Source of the DNA: Salipaludibacillus keqinensis
Lineage (GTDB): Bacteria; Bacillota; Bacilli; Bacillales; Salisediminibacteriaceae
Direction: 5' to 3'
DNA length: 64,000 nucleotides
Assembly (NCBI RefSeq): GCF_003226325.1
Contig: NZ_PDOD01000001.1
Span: 1,240,001 to 1,304,000, forward strand
In this document: positions 36,054 through 46,981 of the stretch, piece by piece
Numbering within the stretch: position 1 is the first letter of the stretch
How the letters are laid out: every line of letters starts with the position of its first letter
Made by a program: the position numbers and the translations under genes
The notes under the pieces: generated by a model
Seen by the model: the letters and a program-made list of their open reading frames with translations, nothing else
What the model was told of the DNA's origin: nothing
The model's database searches: none

Positions 36054-37094
36054 TTGAAGAACGTAGCAATTGTAGGTGGAACGGGTTATGGCGCTCTTGA
36101 GTTAATCAGGTTTATAGAAGGACATGACTACTTAAAATTAACTCAAATTATCTCTCAATCTCAAGAAGGGCATTTATTAGAAGAGATGTATCCTCATTTA
36201 GCAACTTACATCGATGCTCCTTTGGAAGCGTTCGATTTCATAAAGATTCGTGACAAAATAGACATCGTATTCTTTGCTACCCCAGCAGGTGTCACAAAGG
36301 AAATGTTACCTCAATTTCTCGATTCACCGATACAATGCATTGATTTGTCAGGTGATTTAAGGCTGTCGAATCCGTCCGATTATGAGAAATGGTACGGTGG
36401 GAAACCAGCTAGCCAAAATCTTTTAGACAATGCGGTGTATGGTCTTTCGGAAATCTATCCAAACGAAATCCAAGGTGCTCACATCTGTTCAAATCCAGGG
36501 TGTTACTCGACGGCTAGTTTGCTAGGTATGATCCCGGCCGTTCAGAACGATTTAATCGACACTTCTTCCATTATTATTGATGGAAAAACAGGAGTTTCAG
36601 GAGCTGGAAGAAAAACTTCCATCATGACTCATTTTTCAGAGACGAATGAAAATGTTAAACCTTATAAGATTGGCAAACATCAACATATTCCAGAAATTGA
36701 ACAATACTTATCAAAAGAAGCAAACCAATCGGTGGTTATAAATATGACGACTCACCTTATCCCTATGACACGAGGGCTTCTTTGCACGATGTATGGAAGA
36801 TTAAATCAATCTATCAACGTGCAAGAAGTTCATGAAATCTATCAAAAATTCTATCAATCTCATCCGTTTGTTAGAGTTAGAAATTTAGAATCGTATCCAG
36901 CTACTAAAGAAGTCTACGGCAGTAATTACTGTGATATCGGAGTGTATATTGACGAACGGACTCGTCAGCTTGTGGTCATTTCTGCGATAGATAACCTCGT
37001 AAAAGGGGCAGCGGGTCAAGCAATACAAAACGCCAACCTGATGAATGGCTGGCCTGTTGATCTAGGATTACGTCAAATACCAGTGTTCCCATAA
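36054..37094 (+). CDS. argC: N-acetyl-gamma-glutamyl-phosphate reductase
   Basis: Third step of arginine synthesis: NADPH reduction of acetylglutamyl phosphate to the semialdehyde. About 346 residues. I choose TTG 36054 (MKNVAIVGGTGYG), preceded by AAAGGATGG and starting right at the Rossmann strand as in other ArgC proteins; the ATG at 36033 has no ribosome site. The active-site cysteine is in CSNPGCYSTAS (second Cys), with GKTGVSGAGRK and the His in the GKHQHIPEIEQ block. First gene of argCJBD-carAB-argF, the same order as in B. subtilis. Confidence 0.96.
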   Translation: MKNVAIVGGTGYGALELIRFIEGHDYLKLTQIISQSQEGHLLEEMYPHLATYIDAPLEAFDFIKIRDKIDIVFFATPAGVTKEMLPQFLDSPIQCIDLSGDLRLSNPSDYEKWYGGKPASQNLLDNAVYGLSEIYPNEIQGAHICSNPGCYSTASLLGMIPAVQNDLIDTSSIIIDGKTGVSGAGRKTSIMTHFSETNENVKPYKIGKHQHIPEIEQYLSKEANQSVVINMTTHLIPMTRGLLCTMYGRLNQSINVQEVHEIYQKFYQSHPFVRVRNLESYPATKEVYGSNYCDIGVYIDERTRQLVVISAIDNLVKGAAGQAIQNANLMNGWPVDLGLRQIPVFP

Positions 37095-37112
37095 AAGAAA
37101 GGAGAGGTTACC

Positions 37113-38339
37113 GTGGTTACTACTTCAAAATCAAAGATTCAATTTGTAAAGAAAGGTCATGTAACTAGCGCAAAAGGGTTTTCGGCAGGTGGTTTACATT
37201 GTGGCATTAGAAAATCAAAGCTAGATTTCGGTTGGCTACATTCAGATGTTCCTGCAACGGCTGCGGGAGTTTATACAATGAACTCTTTTCAAGCTGCCCC
37301 TTTAAAAGTGACAAAAGATAGTATCGCCATTGATCAAAAGTTGCAGGCAATCGTTGTCAATTCGGGCGTAGCTAATTCCTGTACAGGAGCTCAAGGTATG
37401 AGTGATGCACTAGAAACTCAACAATTAGCTGCTCAAAAATTGTCAGTCAAACCTCATCACGTTGCAGTGGCCTCCACCGGATTAATCGGTGTCCATTTAC
37501 CAATGGAGAAAATATCATCTGCCATTCGTTCAATGGATCTTAAAGAAAACCAATCAACTGATCGGTTTGAACAAGCCATTTTAACGACAGATACGTGTAC
37601 AAAACATTTTGCGGTAGAGGTTGAAATCGATGGAAAGACGATCACCATTGGCGGTGCTGCGAAAGGATCCGGAATGATTCATCCTAACATGGCTACGATG
37701 CTTGCTTATTTAACAACAGACGCCGAAGTAGATCCAGATAGTTTACAACGGGCTTTAAATCACATAACCAACAAGACGTTTAATATGATTACGGTCGATG
37801 GGGATTGCAGTACCAATGATACAGTCCTCCTTCTAGCAAATGGATTGCAACAAAATCAGCCACTTTCAGAAGACCACCCGCAATGGGCACTATTTGTTGA
37901 GGCATTGCGCTATGTTAGTGAGGAATTAGCGAAACAAATAGCCAAAGATGGGGAAGGAGCTACAAAGCTTATAGAAGTAATTGTGAAAGGTGCCCCTTCA
38001 GACATCGCTGCCAATCAAGTAGGCAAAGCAGTAATCTCCTCAAACTTAGTAAAATCTGCTGTTTACGGAGCAGATCCCAACTGGGGCAGAGTCGTTTGTG
38101 CTATTGGGTACAGTGAACAGCCTGTAAATCCTGACAGAGTGTGTGTTTCATTAGGGGAAATTCCTGTTGTGACTGATGGATTACCAGTGGAATTTGATGA
38201 AGAGGAAGGAAAAAACTACTTATTGCAAGAACAAGTTCAAATCATTATCGACTTACAAGATGGCGAGGCAGAAGCAAAAGCGTGGGGATGCGATCTCACG
38301 TATGAATACGTGAAAATCAATGCATCTTATCGCACGTGA
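37113..38339 (+). CDS. argJ: Bifunctional ornithine acetyltransferase / N-acetylglutamate synthase
   Basis: 408-residue ArgJ that moves the acetyl group from acetylornithine to glutamate, making the pathway cyclic. It is autocatalytically cut before the Thr in HPNMATMLAY (about residue 197) to give alpha and beta chains. Other family blocks are VVNSGVANSCTGAQG, AKGSGMIHPN, DGDCSTNDT and GADPNWGRV. Start is GTG 37113 behind AAAGGAGAGG. No argA-like gene is present in the operon, in line with a bifunctional enzyme. Confidence 0.96.
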   Translation: MVTTSKSKIQFVKKGHVTSAKGFSAGGLHCGIRKSKLDFGWLHSDVPATAAGVYTMNSFQAAPLKVTKDSIAIDQKLQAIVVNSGVANSCTGAQGMSDALETQQLAAQKLSVKPHHVAVASTGLIGVHLPMEKISSAIRSMDLKENQSTDRFEQAILTTDTCTKHFAVEVEIDGKTITIGGAAKGSGMIHPNMATMLAYLTTDAEVDPDSLQRALNHITNKTFNMITVDGDCSTNDTVLLLANGLQQNQPLSEDHPQWALFVEALRYVSEELAKQIAKDGEGATKLIEVIVKGAPSDIAANQVGKAVISSNLVKSAVYGADPNWGRVVCAIGYSEQPVNPDRVCVSLGEIPVVTDGLPVEFDEEEGKNYLLQEQVQIIIDLQDGEAEAKAWGCDLTYEYVKINASYRT

Positions 38340-38349
38340 GGAGAGAATT

Positions 38350-39144
38350 ATGACATTTATCATTATAAAAATTGGTGGAAGTGTATTAAATAAATTATCA
38401 GATTCATTTTATGAAACTCTTGTGAAAATGAAACAAGAGACTGATTATCAACCAGTTCTCGTCCATGGTGGGGGGCCAGAAATAACTGAAGCATTAAAAA
38501 AATGGGAGATTTCCTCCACGTTCGTGAACGGACTCCGTGTGACTACAGATGAAGTGCTGAAAATAGCTGAGATGGTGCTGAGTGGTTCATTGAATAAACG
38601 AATCGTTTCCAATATTCAACGTATAGGAGGCAAAAGTATTGGATTAAGCGGCATTGATGGTCCCTTGTTAACGGTATCGCAAGTCGATCCTAGACTCGGT
38701 TTTGTAGGGAAAGTGGAATCAGTAAACCCTGCATGGTTACACTCTATTTTCGGCCAAGGAGCAATTCCCGTAATATCGCCGATTGGTATTGATCCCTCTG
38801 GACAAAAATACAATATTAACGCCGACATGGCCGCCGCATCCATTGCCATAGCCTTAAATGGAAAACTGGCATTTATAAGTGATATTCCTGGAGTGATGGA
38901 AGAAACAGAACAGGGTTCGATCGTTCATCCAAAATTGACAAAAGTACAAATAAATAGGCTGATTGAAAAAGGAGTCATCACAGGTGGAATGATTCCAAAA
39001 GTACAGTCGGCTTTAAGTGTCCTTGAAGCTGGCGTGAAAGAAGCAGTCATTCTAAACGGCTCAAAGCCGAAAGATCTGCTGACCTATATGGATGGCCTTG
39101 ATGCTGGCACGAGAATCATTCGAGAGGAGGTATACAATGTCTGA
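38350..39144 (+). CDS. argB: Acetylglutamate kinase
   Basis: Second step: phosphorylates N-acetylglutamate, 264 residues. ATG 38350 (MTFIIIKIGGSV) follows GAGGAGAG; the ATG at 38320 lies inside argJ. Amino-acid kinase family motifs: KIGGSVL at residues 7-13, VHGGGPEI (substrate loop), and GGMIPKVQSAL near residue 220. It lacks the long N-terminal helix of the arginine-inhibited kinases, so feedback control may lie elsewhere. It overlaps argD by 8 bases. Confidence 0.96.
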   Translation: MTFIIIKIGGSVLNKLSDSFYETLVKMKQETDYQPVLVHGGGPEITEALKKWEISSTFVNGLRVTTDEVLKIAEMVLSGSLNKRIVSNIQRIGGKSIGLSGIDGPLLTVSQVDPRLGFVGKVESVNPAWLHSIFGQGAIPVISPIGIDPSGQKYNINADMAAASIAIALNGKLAFISDIPGVMEETEQGSIVHPKLTKVQINRLIEKGVITGGMIPKVQSALSVLEAGVKEAVILNGSKPKDLLTYMDGLDAGTRIIREEVYNV

Positions 39145-40342
39145 TATGGCAATGACAGCTAATGATCGTTCTATTATGAATACGTATCAGCGGCTCCCTC
39201 TTACGTTAACAAGAGGAAAAGGGAGCTATGTATGGACTGATCAAGAAGAAAAATTTCTTGATTATACATCAGGGATTGCTACGTTGAACCTTGGTCACAT
39301 ACCTCCTGAAGTTCATGGGAAACTCACGGAACAAATGGATCAACTTTGGCATTGCTCAAATTTATTTGATATACCCGCTCAACAGGCATTAGCTACTAAA
39401 CTAACGGAATTAAGTTGCTTCACTCAATCCTTCTTTTGTAACAGTGGGGCCGAAGCGAATGAAGCAGCCATTAAGTTAGCTAAAAAATACGCCAAAGATC
39501 AAGGGAACAGTGAAAGGACTGAAATCGTCAGTTTCACTGAGTCATTTCATGGGCGAACAGGAACGACACTTGCTGCTACGGCTCAAGAGAAAATTCATCA
39601 AGGTTTTACCCCCATTACTCCAGGATTTCGTTATTTACCTTTTAATGACATCGAATCCATAGACGAGATTCATAATGGAAAAACCACCGCTGTGATCCTT
39701 GAGCTGGTTCAAGGAGAAGGAGGCGTTCGCCCTGCTAACAAAGAATGGGTACAGAAAATAGCCAAATTGTGCTCGCAAGAAGATATCTTGCTCATTGTAG
39801 ATGAGGTGCAAACAGGTGCAGGAAGAACGGGCGCGTTATTTGCTTATGAACAGTTTGAAATAGAACCTGATGTGATGACGCTCGCTAAAGGACTTGGCTC
39901 AGGATTTCCTGTTGGGGCCATGTTAGCGAAAGAGCATGTAGCCACTTCCTTTCAACCAGGAACACACGGGAGCACGTTTGGAGGGAACCCCTTAGCCATG
40001 ACAGCTGCCTTAGCAACCATAGAAACAATTTCACAACCGAACATCCTGCAAAATGTTCAAAGACAAAGCGAGAAAATATTCTCGGAATTAGCTTCATGGG
40101 ATAGAAAATTCTCATTTATCAAAGACGTTCGAGGAAAAGGGCTGCTGATTGGAATTGAAATGGATGGTGCGGTACATGACTTCCTCAAAACCCTCAGAGG
40201 ATACAATATTTTAGTTCTCGTTGCAGGGCCAAACGTTATAAGAATCTTGCCCCCTCTTAACACTTCTGACGAAGAGGTTAACTACTTCTTAACAACATTA
40301 TACGAAGTATTTATTGCACAAGAAAAGGAGGTTTCTCTATGA
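39137..40342 (+). CDS. argD: Acetylornithine aminotransferase
   Basis: PLP-dependent class III aminotransferase, about 401 residues, making acetylornithine from the semialdehyde. ATG 39137 (MSDMAMTAND) follows GAGGAGG and overlaps argB by 8 bases. Motifs: FCNSGAEANEAAIKLA (PLP phosphate loop), FHGRTG, the Asp in LIVDEVQTGAGRTG, and the Schiff-base Lys in TLAKGLGSGFP. It may also act on succinyl-diaminopimelate in lysine synthesis, as ArgD does in other bacteria. It overlaps carA by 4 bases (ATGA). Confidence 0.96.
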   Translation: MSDMAMTANDRSIMNTYQRLPLTLTRGKGSYVWTDQEEKFLDYTSGIATLNLGHIPPEVHGKLTEQMDQLWHCSNLFDIPAQQALATKLTELSCFTQSFFCNSGAEANEAAIKLAKKYAKDQGNSERTEIVSFTESFHGRTGTTLAATAQEKIHQGFTPITPGFRYLPFNDIESIDEIHNGKTTAVILELVQGEGGVRPANKEWVQKIAKLCSQEDILLIVDEVQTGAGRTGALFAYEQFEIEPDVMTLAKGLGSGFPVGAMLAKEHVATSFQPGTHGSTFGGNPLAMTAALATIETISQPNILQNVQRQSEKIFSELASWDRKFSFIKDVRGKGLLIGIEMDGAVHDFLKTLRGYNILVLVAGPNVIRILPPLNTSDEEVNYFLTTLYEVFIAQEKEVSL

Positions 40343-41436
40343 ACACAGGATATTTAGTGTTGGAAACAGGAGAAATATTTGAAGGCGAATGGATAGGATC
40401 AACGAAAGAGATGTATGGAGAGGTTGTCTTTAATACAAGCATGACAGGTTATCAAGAGATGATGACTGATCCATCCTACGCCGGTCAAATCCTTTCATTT
40501 TGTTATCCCTTAATAGGAAATTATGGATTAAATGAGCAAGACCATGAATCTAAGCACATAGCTGTTTCAGGTGTGATTTTAAATGAACTATGTGAAGAAC
40601 CAAGCCATTTTCAATCTTCTCATTCATTTGAAGACCAATTAAAAGAAGAAAACATACCTGGTTTAAAAAATGTTGATACAAGAGCGCTCGTTGCAGCAAT
40701 TCGAAAGCATCAAACTGTCAAAGGCAAGCTAGTCCATTCTAAAGAAGAAAGTCACGACCATTTAAAGGTCCTGGAGGATCCACACATTCCTCTAGTCGAT
40801 CATGTGTCCGTGAAAGAATTCCAAACATTTCAAAAGCATGGCCCTCATGTGGTACTTGTTGATTATGGTTATAAAAAATCAATCTTGGATGCTCTTTTGG
40901 ATAAACAGTGTCGCGTAACGATCGTCCCATACAATACGCCACTAGATAAGATTGACGAACTTGAGCCAGATGGGATTCTATTAAGTAACGGGCCAGGAGA
41001 TCCGATGAAACTAACTTCGTCCTTTTCAACGATTAGAGCATTGACAGAAAAATATCCTACCCTTGGCATTTGTCTTGGACATCAACTGATAGCTCTTGCT
41101 TATGGCGCTAAAACGGTGAAAATGCCTTTTGGTCATCGCGGAGGGAATCATCCAGTAAAAGACCTTCTTTCAGGTAAAGTGACAATGACGTCCCAAAATC
41201 ATGGTTACGTTGTTGTAGAAGAGAGTGTAGATGAGAGTATTTTCCAAATTCAGTTCCGCAACGTCAATGATAAGTCTCTCGAAGGAATAAAGCATAAATA
41301 CTTACCAATACAATCAGTACAATTCCACCCAGAGGGGCACCCTGGGCCAAGTGATACGACTTATATTTTTCAACAATTCATCGACCAAGTGGTTTCAGCA
41401 GGAGGGGAAAAATTATGTGGAAGCGTGACTCTTTAA
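40339..41436 (+). CDS. carA: Carbamoyl phosphate synthase small (glutaminase) chain, arginine type
   Basis: 365-residue subunit that hydrolyses glutamine and passes ammonia to CarB. The N-terminal CPSase_sm domain runs to about residue 150 (VVFNTSMTGYQEMMTDPSYAG). The class I glutamine amidotransferase domain has the nucleophilic Cys in LGICLGHQLIALAYG and His/Glu in SVQFHPEGHPGP. Being inside the arginine operon, it is the arginine-linked enzyme; a separate pyrimidine enzyme (PyrAA/AB) is expected elsewhere. The start ATG follows AAAAGGAGG. Confidence 0.95.
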   Translation: MNTGYLVLETGEIFEGEWIGSTKEMYGEVVFNTSMTGYQEMMTDPSYAGQILSFCYPLIGNYGLNEQDHESKHIAVSGVILNELCEEPSHFQSSHSFEDQLKEENIPGLKNVDTRALVAAIRKHQTVKGKLVHSKEESHDHLKVLEDPHIPLVDHVSVKEFQTFQKHGPHVVLVDYGYKKSILDALLDKQCRVTIVPYNTPLDKIDELEPDGILLSNGPGDPMKLTSSFSTIRALTEKYPTLGICLGHQLIALAYGAKTVKMPFGHRGGNHPVKDLLSGKVTMTSQNHGYVVVEESVDESIFQIQFRNVNDKSLEGIKHKYLPIQSVQFHPEGHPGPSDTTYIFQQFIDQVVSAGGEKLCGSVTL

Positions 41437-44400
41437 AAAAAGTATTAGTCATAGGTTCTGGACCTATTGTGATCGGTCAGGCAGCAGAGTTTGATTATGC
41501 AGGAACTCAAGCATGTTTAGCTTTGAAAGAAGAAGGAATTGAAGTCGTTCTCGTTAATAATAATCCTGCTACTATCATGACAGATGAAAAGATTGCTGAT
41601 CGTGTGTATATGGAACCGTTAGACGTTTCCACCATCGAAAAGATTATTGCTATTGAAAATCCTGATGGCATGATCGGTAGTTTAGGAGGCCAAACAGGCT
41701 TAAATTTAACTGTTGAGCTTCACGAGCTAGGAATATTAGATAAATATCAAGTTGAACTTTTAGGGACTTCTGTTCCATCTATTCAAAAGGGAGAAGATCG
41801 AGAACAATTCCGGCAATTAATGATGGATTTAAATGAACCGATCCCTGAATCTAGCATCATTGAAACGTTTGAAGATGGCATGGCATTTATCGAGAATATA
41901 GGTTTTCCAGTCATTTTACGTCCAGCTTATACGTTAGGAGGCGCGGGCGGAGGCTTTGCTTACAATGAAGATGAGTTTCGACATTTATTAAAACAAGCTT
42001 TAACCTTAAGTCCCATTCACCAAGTTTTAGTTGAAAAAAGCATTAAAGGTTGGAAAGAAGTCGAGTACGAAGTTATGAGAGATGCGAATGATACTTGTAT
42101 AATCGTCTGTAACATGGAGAATATGGACCCCGTTGGCGTTCATACTGGAGACTCTATCGTCGTGGCACCATCGCAAACACTCTCAGATCACCAATACCAG
42201 ATGTTACGTACCGCTTCTCTGAAAGTGATTCGTGCGTTGGATGTGGTTGGCGGGTGCAACATCCAGTTTGCCTTACATCCAAATTCAAACGAATACGCAA
42301 TTATTGAGGTAAACCCGCGGGTCAGTAGATCTTCAGCTCTAGCATCTAAAGCCACAGGATATCCCATTGCCAGAATCGCTGCAAAGTGCGCCGTCGGTTA
42401 CCCGCTAGATGAAATTATCAATCCTATCACAGGCAATACGTATGCATCGTTTGAGCCTGCATTGGATTATGTTGTGGTGAAGCTTCCTCGTTTTCCATTT
42501 GATAAATTTCCTGAAGCTGATCGCACACTGGGTACACAAATGAAAGCGACTGGTGAAGTGATGGCCATTGATCGAACGTTTGAAGGAGCACTGAATAAAG
42601 CAGTCCGCTCACTTGAACTAAATATTCACAGTTTACACTGGCCTAGTATGAAAAAGAAATCGGATGAAGAATTAACACAATGTTTACAAGTGGCAAATGA
42701 TTTGCGACTATTTGCAATTGGAGAAGCATTTGTTCGTAAATACCCATTAGAACTTATTCAAAAAATAACTGAAATTGATTACTGGTTTTTACGAAAAATT
42801 GAACGAATCATTCAGTTTGAACAATCATTAGCCCATATTGGATGGGACAACATGTCTTCGGATTTATTTCTAAAAGCAAAAAAATTAAACATTAGCGATG
42901 AAAGACTCGCTTCGATTTTTCAAGTGAATGTAAAGGCGATAAGATCTGAATATAAAAGGATGAATATGCATCCTTCCTATAAATTAGTTGATACCTGTGC
43001 AGGGGAATTTGATGCGGTCACCCCTTATTATTACTCAACTTGGCACGGGGAAGATGAAGTCGTCGTTCATCCTGAAAACAAAAAACTTCTCGTTCTTGGC
43101 TCTGGACCCATCCGAATTGGTCAAGGAGTAGAATTTGATTATTGTTCTGTTCATGCAGCACTCGCCGTTAAGGAAATGGGATACGAGGCGATCGTGATGA
43201 ATAATAATCCCGAAACAGTAAGTACTGATTATTCTATTGCAGACCGATTATACTTTGAACCTTTAACAGCTGAAGATGTGCTAGCCGTTATTAGAAAAGA
43301 GAGTGTTGAAGGTGTTTTGATCCAATTTGGTGGTCAAACGGCTATTAACCTGGCAAATACATTGGAAGAAGAAGGCGTCAACGTATTAGGAACGACTCCT
43401 GATCACATTGATCAACTTGAAGATAGAGAACAATTCTATCATTTGTTAAACATGTTAAATATTCCTCACATTTCAGGAGATATGGCTTATAAACCATCAG
43501 ATTTAGACCATTTATCCAAGTCAATTGGATTCCCTGTATTGATCCGACCTTCCTACGTTATAGGAGGTCAATCGATGTTTATATGTTATAACGAAAAAGA
43601 ATTAAAACAATATGCTAATAGAGTGCAAGAAGATACAAATGATCGCTGCTGGCCTCTGTTAATCGATCAATATGTGCCCGGACTTGAGTGTGAAGTAGAT
43701 GTGATAAGTGATGGAAAGAACATCGTTATTCCTGGCATTTTTGAACATTTAGAAAAAGCTGGCGTACATTCTGGAGACAGTACGACCATTTTCCCTCCAG
43801 TCTCCTTGTCAAAGAAAGTGAAGGATACACTTGTCGAACATACTAAAAAAATCGCATCAACAGTTCCCGTCATAGGGATTATGAATATTCAATTTGTCAT
43901 TGATCATGATACGGTCCATGTGCTAGAAGTGAATCCTAGAGCTTCGAGAACGGTTCCGATCATCAGTAAAGTAACAGGAGTTCCGATGATTGATTGGGCC
44001 GTGAAAGTACAAACAGGTTGGGAGCTCAAAGATTTAACTCCATCTATAGGATTAATGGATGAACCCGACTACTATACGGTTAAGGCACCTATATTTTCAG
44101 CTTCAAAACTAAAAGGCGTTGATCACGTTCTTGGACCAGAAATGAAGTCTACAGGTGAAATTATCGGTGTTGGATTTACAAAACAAGAGGCAATGAATAA
44201 AATTTCTTCGTGTGCGACTTATCCAAATCATTCAAAAGACCAGTCGTTGAAGTTATTCGTTTCAGTATCTGATCGAATGAAAAAAGAGAGTATATCCGTG
44301 ATAAAAAAATTCTCTCAGGTTGGCGCAGAAATAACGTCAACGACGGGTACGGCTCAATATTTACAGCAAGAAGGAATTTCCGTAGTGATGATGACGAAAA

Positions 44401-44666
44401 ACAAACAAGATTTACTAGACTTTTGGAAGGAAACTCCTCCTGATCTTGTGTTAAACATTCCAAGTCAAGGAAGAGAAAAAGAAAAAATAGGATTTTTTAT
44501 CCGAGAATTATCTGTGAAATATCAAGTTCCGTATTTTACTAGTCTTGAAACGTTGGATTCTATGTGGGGCCATGGAGAAGAGATAGACGAGACTCCGAGA
44601 GCTATCCAAGAATACGTTAAAAAAATGAGAAGGGAAGAAGAGGTGTATGCAGGATGGGAAATGTAG
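41415..44666 (+). CDS. carB: Carbamoyl phosphate synthase large chain, arginine type
   Basis: 1083-residue synthetase with two homologous ATP-grasp halves: residues about 1-400 make carboxyphosphate/carbamate ([17 protein letters not shown]; the second half repeats this as [17 protein letters not shown] near residue 560), and about 550-930 phosphorylates carbamate. The middle section is the oligomerisation domain. The last 140 residues form the MGS-like allosteric domain. ATG 41415 follows CAGGAGGGG and lies 22 bases inside carA, so the two subunits are translationally coupled. It overlaps argF by 13 bases. Confidence 0.95.
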   Translation: MWKRDSLKKVLVIGSGPIVIGQAAEFDYAGTQACLALKEEGIEVVLVNNNPATIMTDEKIADRVYMEPLDVSTIEKIIAIENPDGMIGSLGGQTGLNLTVELHELGILDKYQVELLGTSVPSIQKGEDREQFRQLMMDLNEPIPESSIIETFEDGMAFIENIGFPVILRPAYTLGGAGGGFAYNEDEFRHLLKQALTLSPIHQVLVEKSIKGWKEVEYEVMRDANDTCIIVCNMENMDPVGVHTGDSIVVAPSQTLSDHQYQMLRTASLKVIRALDVVGGCNIQFALHPNSNEYAIIEVNPRVSRSSALASKATGYPIARIAAKCAVGYPLDEIINPITGNTYASFEPALDYVVVKLPRFPFDKFPEADRTLGTQMKATGEVMAIDRTFEGALNKAVRSLELNIHSLHWPSMKKKSDEELTQCLQVANDLRLFAIGEAFVRKYPLELIQKITEIDYWFLRKIERIIQFEQSLAHIGWDNMSSDLFLKAKKLNISDERLASIFQVNVKAIRSEYKRMNMHPSYKLVDTCAGEFDAVTPYYYSTWHGEDEVVVHPENKKLLVLGSGPIRIGQGVEFDYCSVHAALAVKEMGYEAIVMNNNPETVSTDYSIADRLYFEPLTAEDVLAVIRKESVEGVLIQFGGQTAINLANTLEEEGVNVLGTTPDHIDQLEDREQFYHLLNMLNIPHISGDMAYKPSDLDHLSKSIGFPVLIRPSYVIGGQSMFICYNEKELKQYANRVQEDTNDRCWPLLIDQYVPGLECEVDVISDGKNIVIPGIFEHLEKAGVHSGDSTTIFPPVSLSKKVKDTLVEHTKKIASTVPVIGIMNIQFVIDHDTVHVLEVNPRASRTVPIISKVTGVPMIDWAVKVQTGWELKDLTPSIGLMDEPDYYTVKAPIFSASKLKGVDHVLGPEMKSTGEIIGVGFTKQEAMNKISSCATYPNHSKDQSLKLFVSVSDRMKKESISVIKKFSQVGAEITSTTGTAQYLQQEGISVVMMTKNKQDLLDFWKETPPDLVLNIPSQGREKEKIGFFIRELSVKYQVPYFTSLETLDSMWGHGEEIDETPRAIQEYVKKMRREEEVYAGWEM

Positions 44667-45619
44667 ACCAGCTTAATACGTTACAAAAGAAATTAAACAC
44701 CAATCACTTATTAACAATATCAGATTTAACTTGTGATGAAATCACCGAATTGATAGAAGAAGCCTTAGTATTAAAACAAGAGCAAAAACAAGGGATTCCT
44801 CATCCTCATCTACAAGGTAAGACACTGGGGATGATCTTTGAAAAGTCTTCTACAAGAACTAGAGTTTCCTTTGAAGTAGGCATGATGCAGCTTGGAGGGC
44901 ATGCTTTATTTTTAAGTTCTAAAGACATTCAATTAGGCCGTGGAGAAACTGTATCGGATACTGCACAGGTTTTGTCACGTTATGTTGACGGGTTAATGAT
45001 CCGAACATTTGACCATGAAACGATAGAGGAATTTGCGGAACACTCTTCCGTACCTGTCATTAACGGTTTGACCGATACCCATCATCCAACCCAAGTTCTG
45101 GCTGATTTACTCACGATTTACGAGAATAAAGGTCCGTTGAAGGGGTTGAAACTTGCTTATATCGGAGACGGGAACAACAATATGACCCATTCGTTATTAC
45201 AAGGGGCAGCATTAACTGGAATGAACATGGCTGTTTCTAGTCCTGATAGTTTCGAGCCAGACAACCAAATATTCAAGGATGCCAGTGAATTGGCAAAACA
45301 ACATGAAGCCATTTTATCTTTCCATTCGGATCCTAAAGAGGCAGTAAAAGAGGCCGATGTGATCGTTACAGATGTTTGGACAAGTATGGGGCAGGAAGCA
45401 GAGCAAGAGACAAGGAAAAAACACTTTCAACCTTATCAAATAAATAAACAACTGGCTGCATATGCAAAAAAAGATTATCTTTTTTTACACTGTCTCCCGG
45501 TTCATCGCGGAGAAGAAGTAACTGCTGAAATCATTGACGGAGAGCACTCTGTTGTGTTTGACGAAGCTGAAAATCGTCTTCACGCACAAAAAGCGTTGCT
45601 AATAAAATTAATGAAATAA
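44654..45619 (+). CDS. argF: Ornithine carbamoyltransferase
   Basis: Makes citrulline from ornithine and carbamoyl phosphate, 321 residues. The carbamoyl-phosphate loop is [10 protein letters not shown] (about residue 60), with HPTQVLADL in the middle and the ornithine-binding [11 protein letters not shown] near residue 273. SMGQE is also conserved. ATG 44654 lies inside the 3' end of carB; the upstream purine-rich GAAGAAGAGGTG and coupling would feed ribosomes. Last gene of the first arginine unit; no clear terminator follows, so some readthrough into argG is possible. Confidence 0.95.
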   Translation: MGNVDQLNTLQKKLNTNHLLTISDLTCDEITELIEEALVLKQEQKQGIPHPHLQGKTLGMIFEKSSTRTRVSFEVGMMQLGGHALFLSSKDIQLGRGETVSDTAQVLSRYVDGLMIRTFDHETIEEFAEHSSVPVINGLTDTHHPTQVLADLLTIYENKGPLKGLKLAYIGDGNNNMTHSLLQGAALTGMNMAVSSPDSFEPDNQIFKDASELAKQHEAILSFHSDPKEAVKEADVIVTDVWTSMGQEAEQETRKKHFQPYQINKQLAAYAKKDYLFLHCLPVHRGEEVTAEIIDGEHSVVFDEAENRLHAQKALLIKLMK

Positions 45620-45630
45620 TTATTTTTTTG

Positions 45631-45659
45631 TAGACATATGCATAAAGATGCGTTAGGAT
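45631..45659 (+). promoter_or_regulatory. argG promoter with ARG-box-like site in the spacer
   Basis: TAGACA (45631-45636), 17 bases, TAGGAT (45654-45659). The spacer holds TATGCATAAAGATGCG (45637-45652), an imperfect palindrome like the ARG boxes of arginine operons. A repressor bound there would cover the promoter directly. Confidence 0.55.
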
Positions 45660-45692
45660 AGATAAAAATACTAAATCAAGGAGAGATTCGCT

Positions 45693-46916
45693 ATGAGTAA
45701 AGGCAAAGTTGTATTAGCTTATTCAGGAGGTTTAGATACTTCCGTTTCTATTAAATGGCTTCAAGAAGAATATGATTATGAGGTCATTGCTCTTGGCCTA
45801 GAAATTGGTGAAGGGAAAGATTTAGAAGCAATAAAAGAAAAAGCATTAGAGGTCGGTGCGGATAAAGCCGTAATTATCGATGCTAAAGAGTTATTAGCTG
45901 AAGAATATCTATTACCAGCGTTAAAGGCCAATTGCATGTATGAAGGGAAATATCCCTTATCATCTGCCCTATCAAGACCTTTGATTTCTAAATTATTAGT
46001 TGAAGTCGCTGAACAAGAAGGTGCTGTTGCTGTAGCTCACGGGTGCACAGGAAAAGGAAATGACCAAGTGAGATTTGAAGTTTCAATCCAAGCATTAAAT
46101 CCAGATCTTGAAGTTATTGCTCCTGTTCGTGAATGGGGAATGAATAGAGAGCAGGAGATCGAATATGCAAAAGAAAAGAACATTCCAGTACCAGTGAATT
46201 TAGAAAAACCTTATTCAATAGATGCGAATATTTGGGGAAGAGCGTGCGAAGCTGGCGTTTTAGAAGATACTTGGAAAGAAGCTCCAGAAGAAGCTTTTGC
46301 GTGGACGGCATCTATTGCTGATGCGCCAGATGAGCCTGAATATGTAGAAGTAGAGTTTAAAGAAGGGAAGCCTGTTGCCATTAATGGTCAATCTTCTTCT
46401 ATGGTTGAGATCATTCAACAGCTTAATCAATTGGGCGGTAAGCACGGAGTTGGCCGAATTGACCATATTGAAAACAGATTAGTTGGAATCAAAGCAAGAG
46501 AAGTATATGAGAACCCTGGAGCGCTTATTTTAATTAATGCACATAAGGAATTGGAATTCTTAACACTTACAAAAGAAGTGTCACAATATAAAACGCAAAT
46601 TGATCAAAGAATGACACAGCTCGTTTACGATGGGTTATGGTACTCACCATTGAAAAATGCGTTAGAAGGATTTGTGGATGAAACGCAAAAGAATGTGAAC
46701 GGGAAAGTAAAAGTGAAACTTTGGAAAGGCACACACATGGTTGTCGCTAGACATTCTGACAACAGTCTTTACAATGAAGAACTTGCCACGTATTCTAAAG
46801 GGGATGCATTTGATCATAACGCCGCTGTAGGATTTATCAAACTTTGGGGCTTATCAACAAAAACGTATTCTCAAGTAAATAATAAGAAACCAGCATTTCA
46901 AAATACACATCAATAA
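45693..46916 (+). CDS. argG: Argininosuccinate synthase
   Basis: Condenses citrulline and aspartate with ATP, 407 residues. The nucleotide-binding P-loop [15 protein letters not shown] is at residues 9-23. Other blocks: [15 protein letters not shown], the [17 protein letters not shown] stretch and the [14 protein letters not shown] segment. The start follows CAAGGAGAG. It forms a second arginine unit with argH, 65 bases downstream across a hairpin. Confidence 0.97.
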   Translation: MSKGKVVLAYSGGLDTSVSIKWLQEEYDYEVIALGLEIGEGKDLEAIKEKALEVGADKAVIIDAKELLAEEYLLPALKANCMYEGKYPLSSALSRPLISKLLVEVAEQEGAVAVAHGCTGKGNDQVRFEVSIQALNPDLEVIAPVREWGMNREQEIEYAKEKNIPVPVNLEKPYSIDANIWGRACEAGVLEDTWKEAPEEAFAWTASIADAPDEPEYVEVEFKEGKPVAINGQSSSMVEIIQQLNQLGGKHGVGRIDHIENRLVGIKAREVYENPGALILINAHKELEFLTLTKEVSQYKTQIDQRMTQLVYDGLWYSPLKNALEGFVDETQKNVNGKVKVKLWKGTHMVVARHSDNSLYNEELATYSKGDAFDHNAAVGFIKLWGLSTKTYSQVNNKKPAFQNTHQ

Positions 46917-46926
46917 TTAGTGTTAA

Positions 46927-46956
46927 ATGGCTAACCTTTTAGGAAAGGTTAGCCAT
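46927..46956 (+). terminator. Intercistronic hairpin between argG and argH
   Basis: ATGGCTAACCTTT / AAAGGTTAGCCAT, a perfect 13-bp stem with loop TAGG. No T-run follows, so it is more likely an mRNA-processing or stabilising element, or a weak attenuator, than a full terminator. Confidence 0.55.
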
Positions 46957-46981
46957 CCATTCATAGAGGGAGGATTAGAAA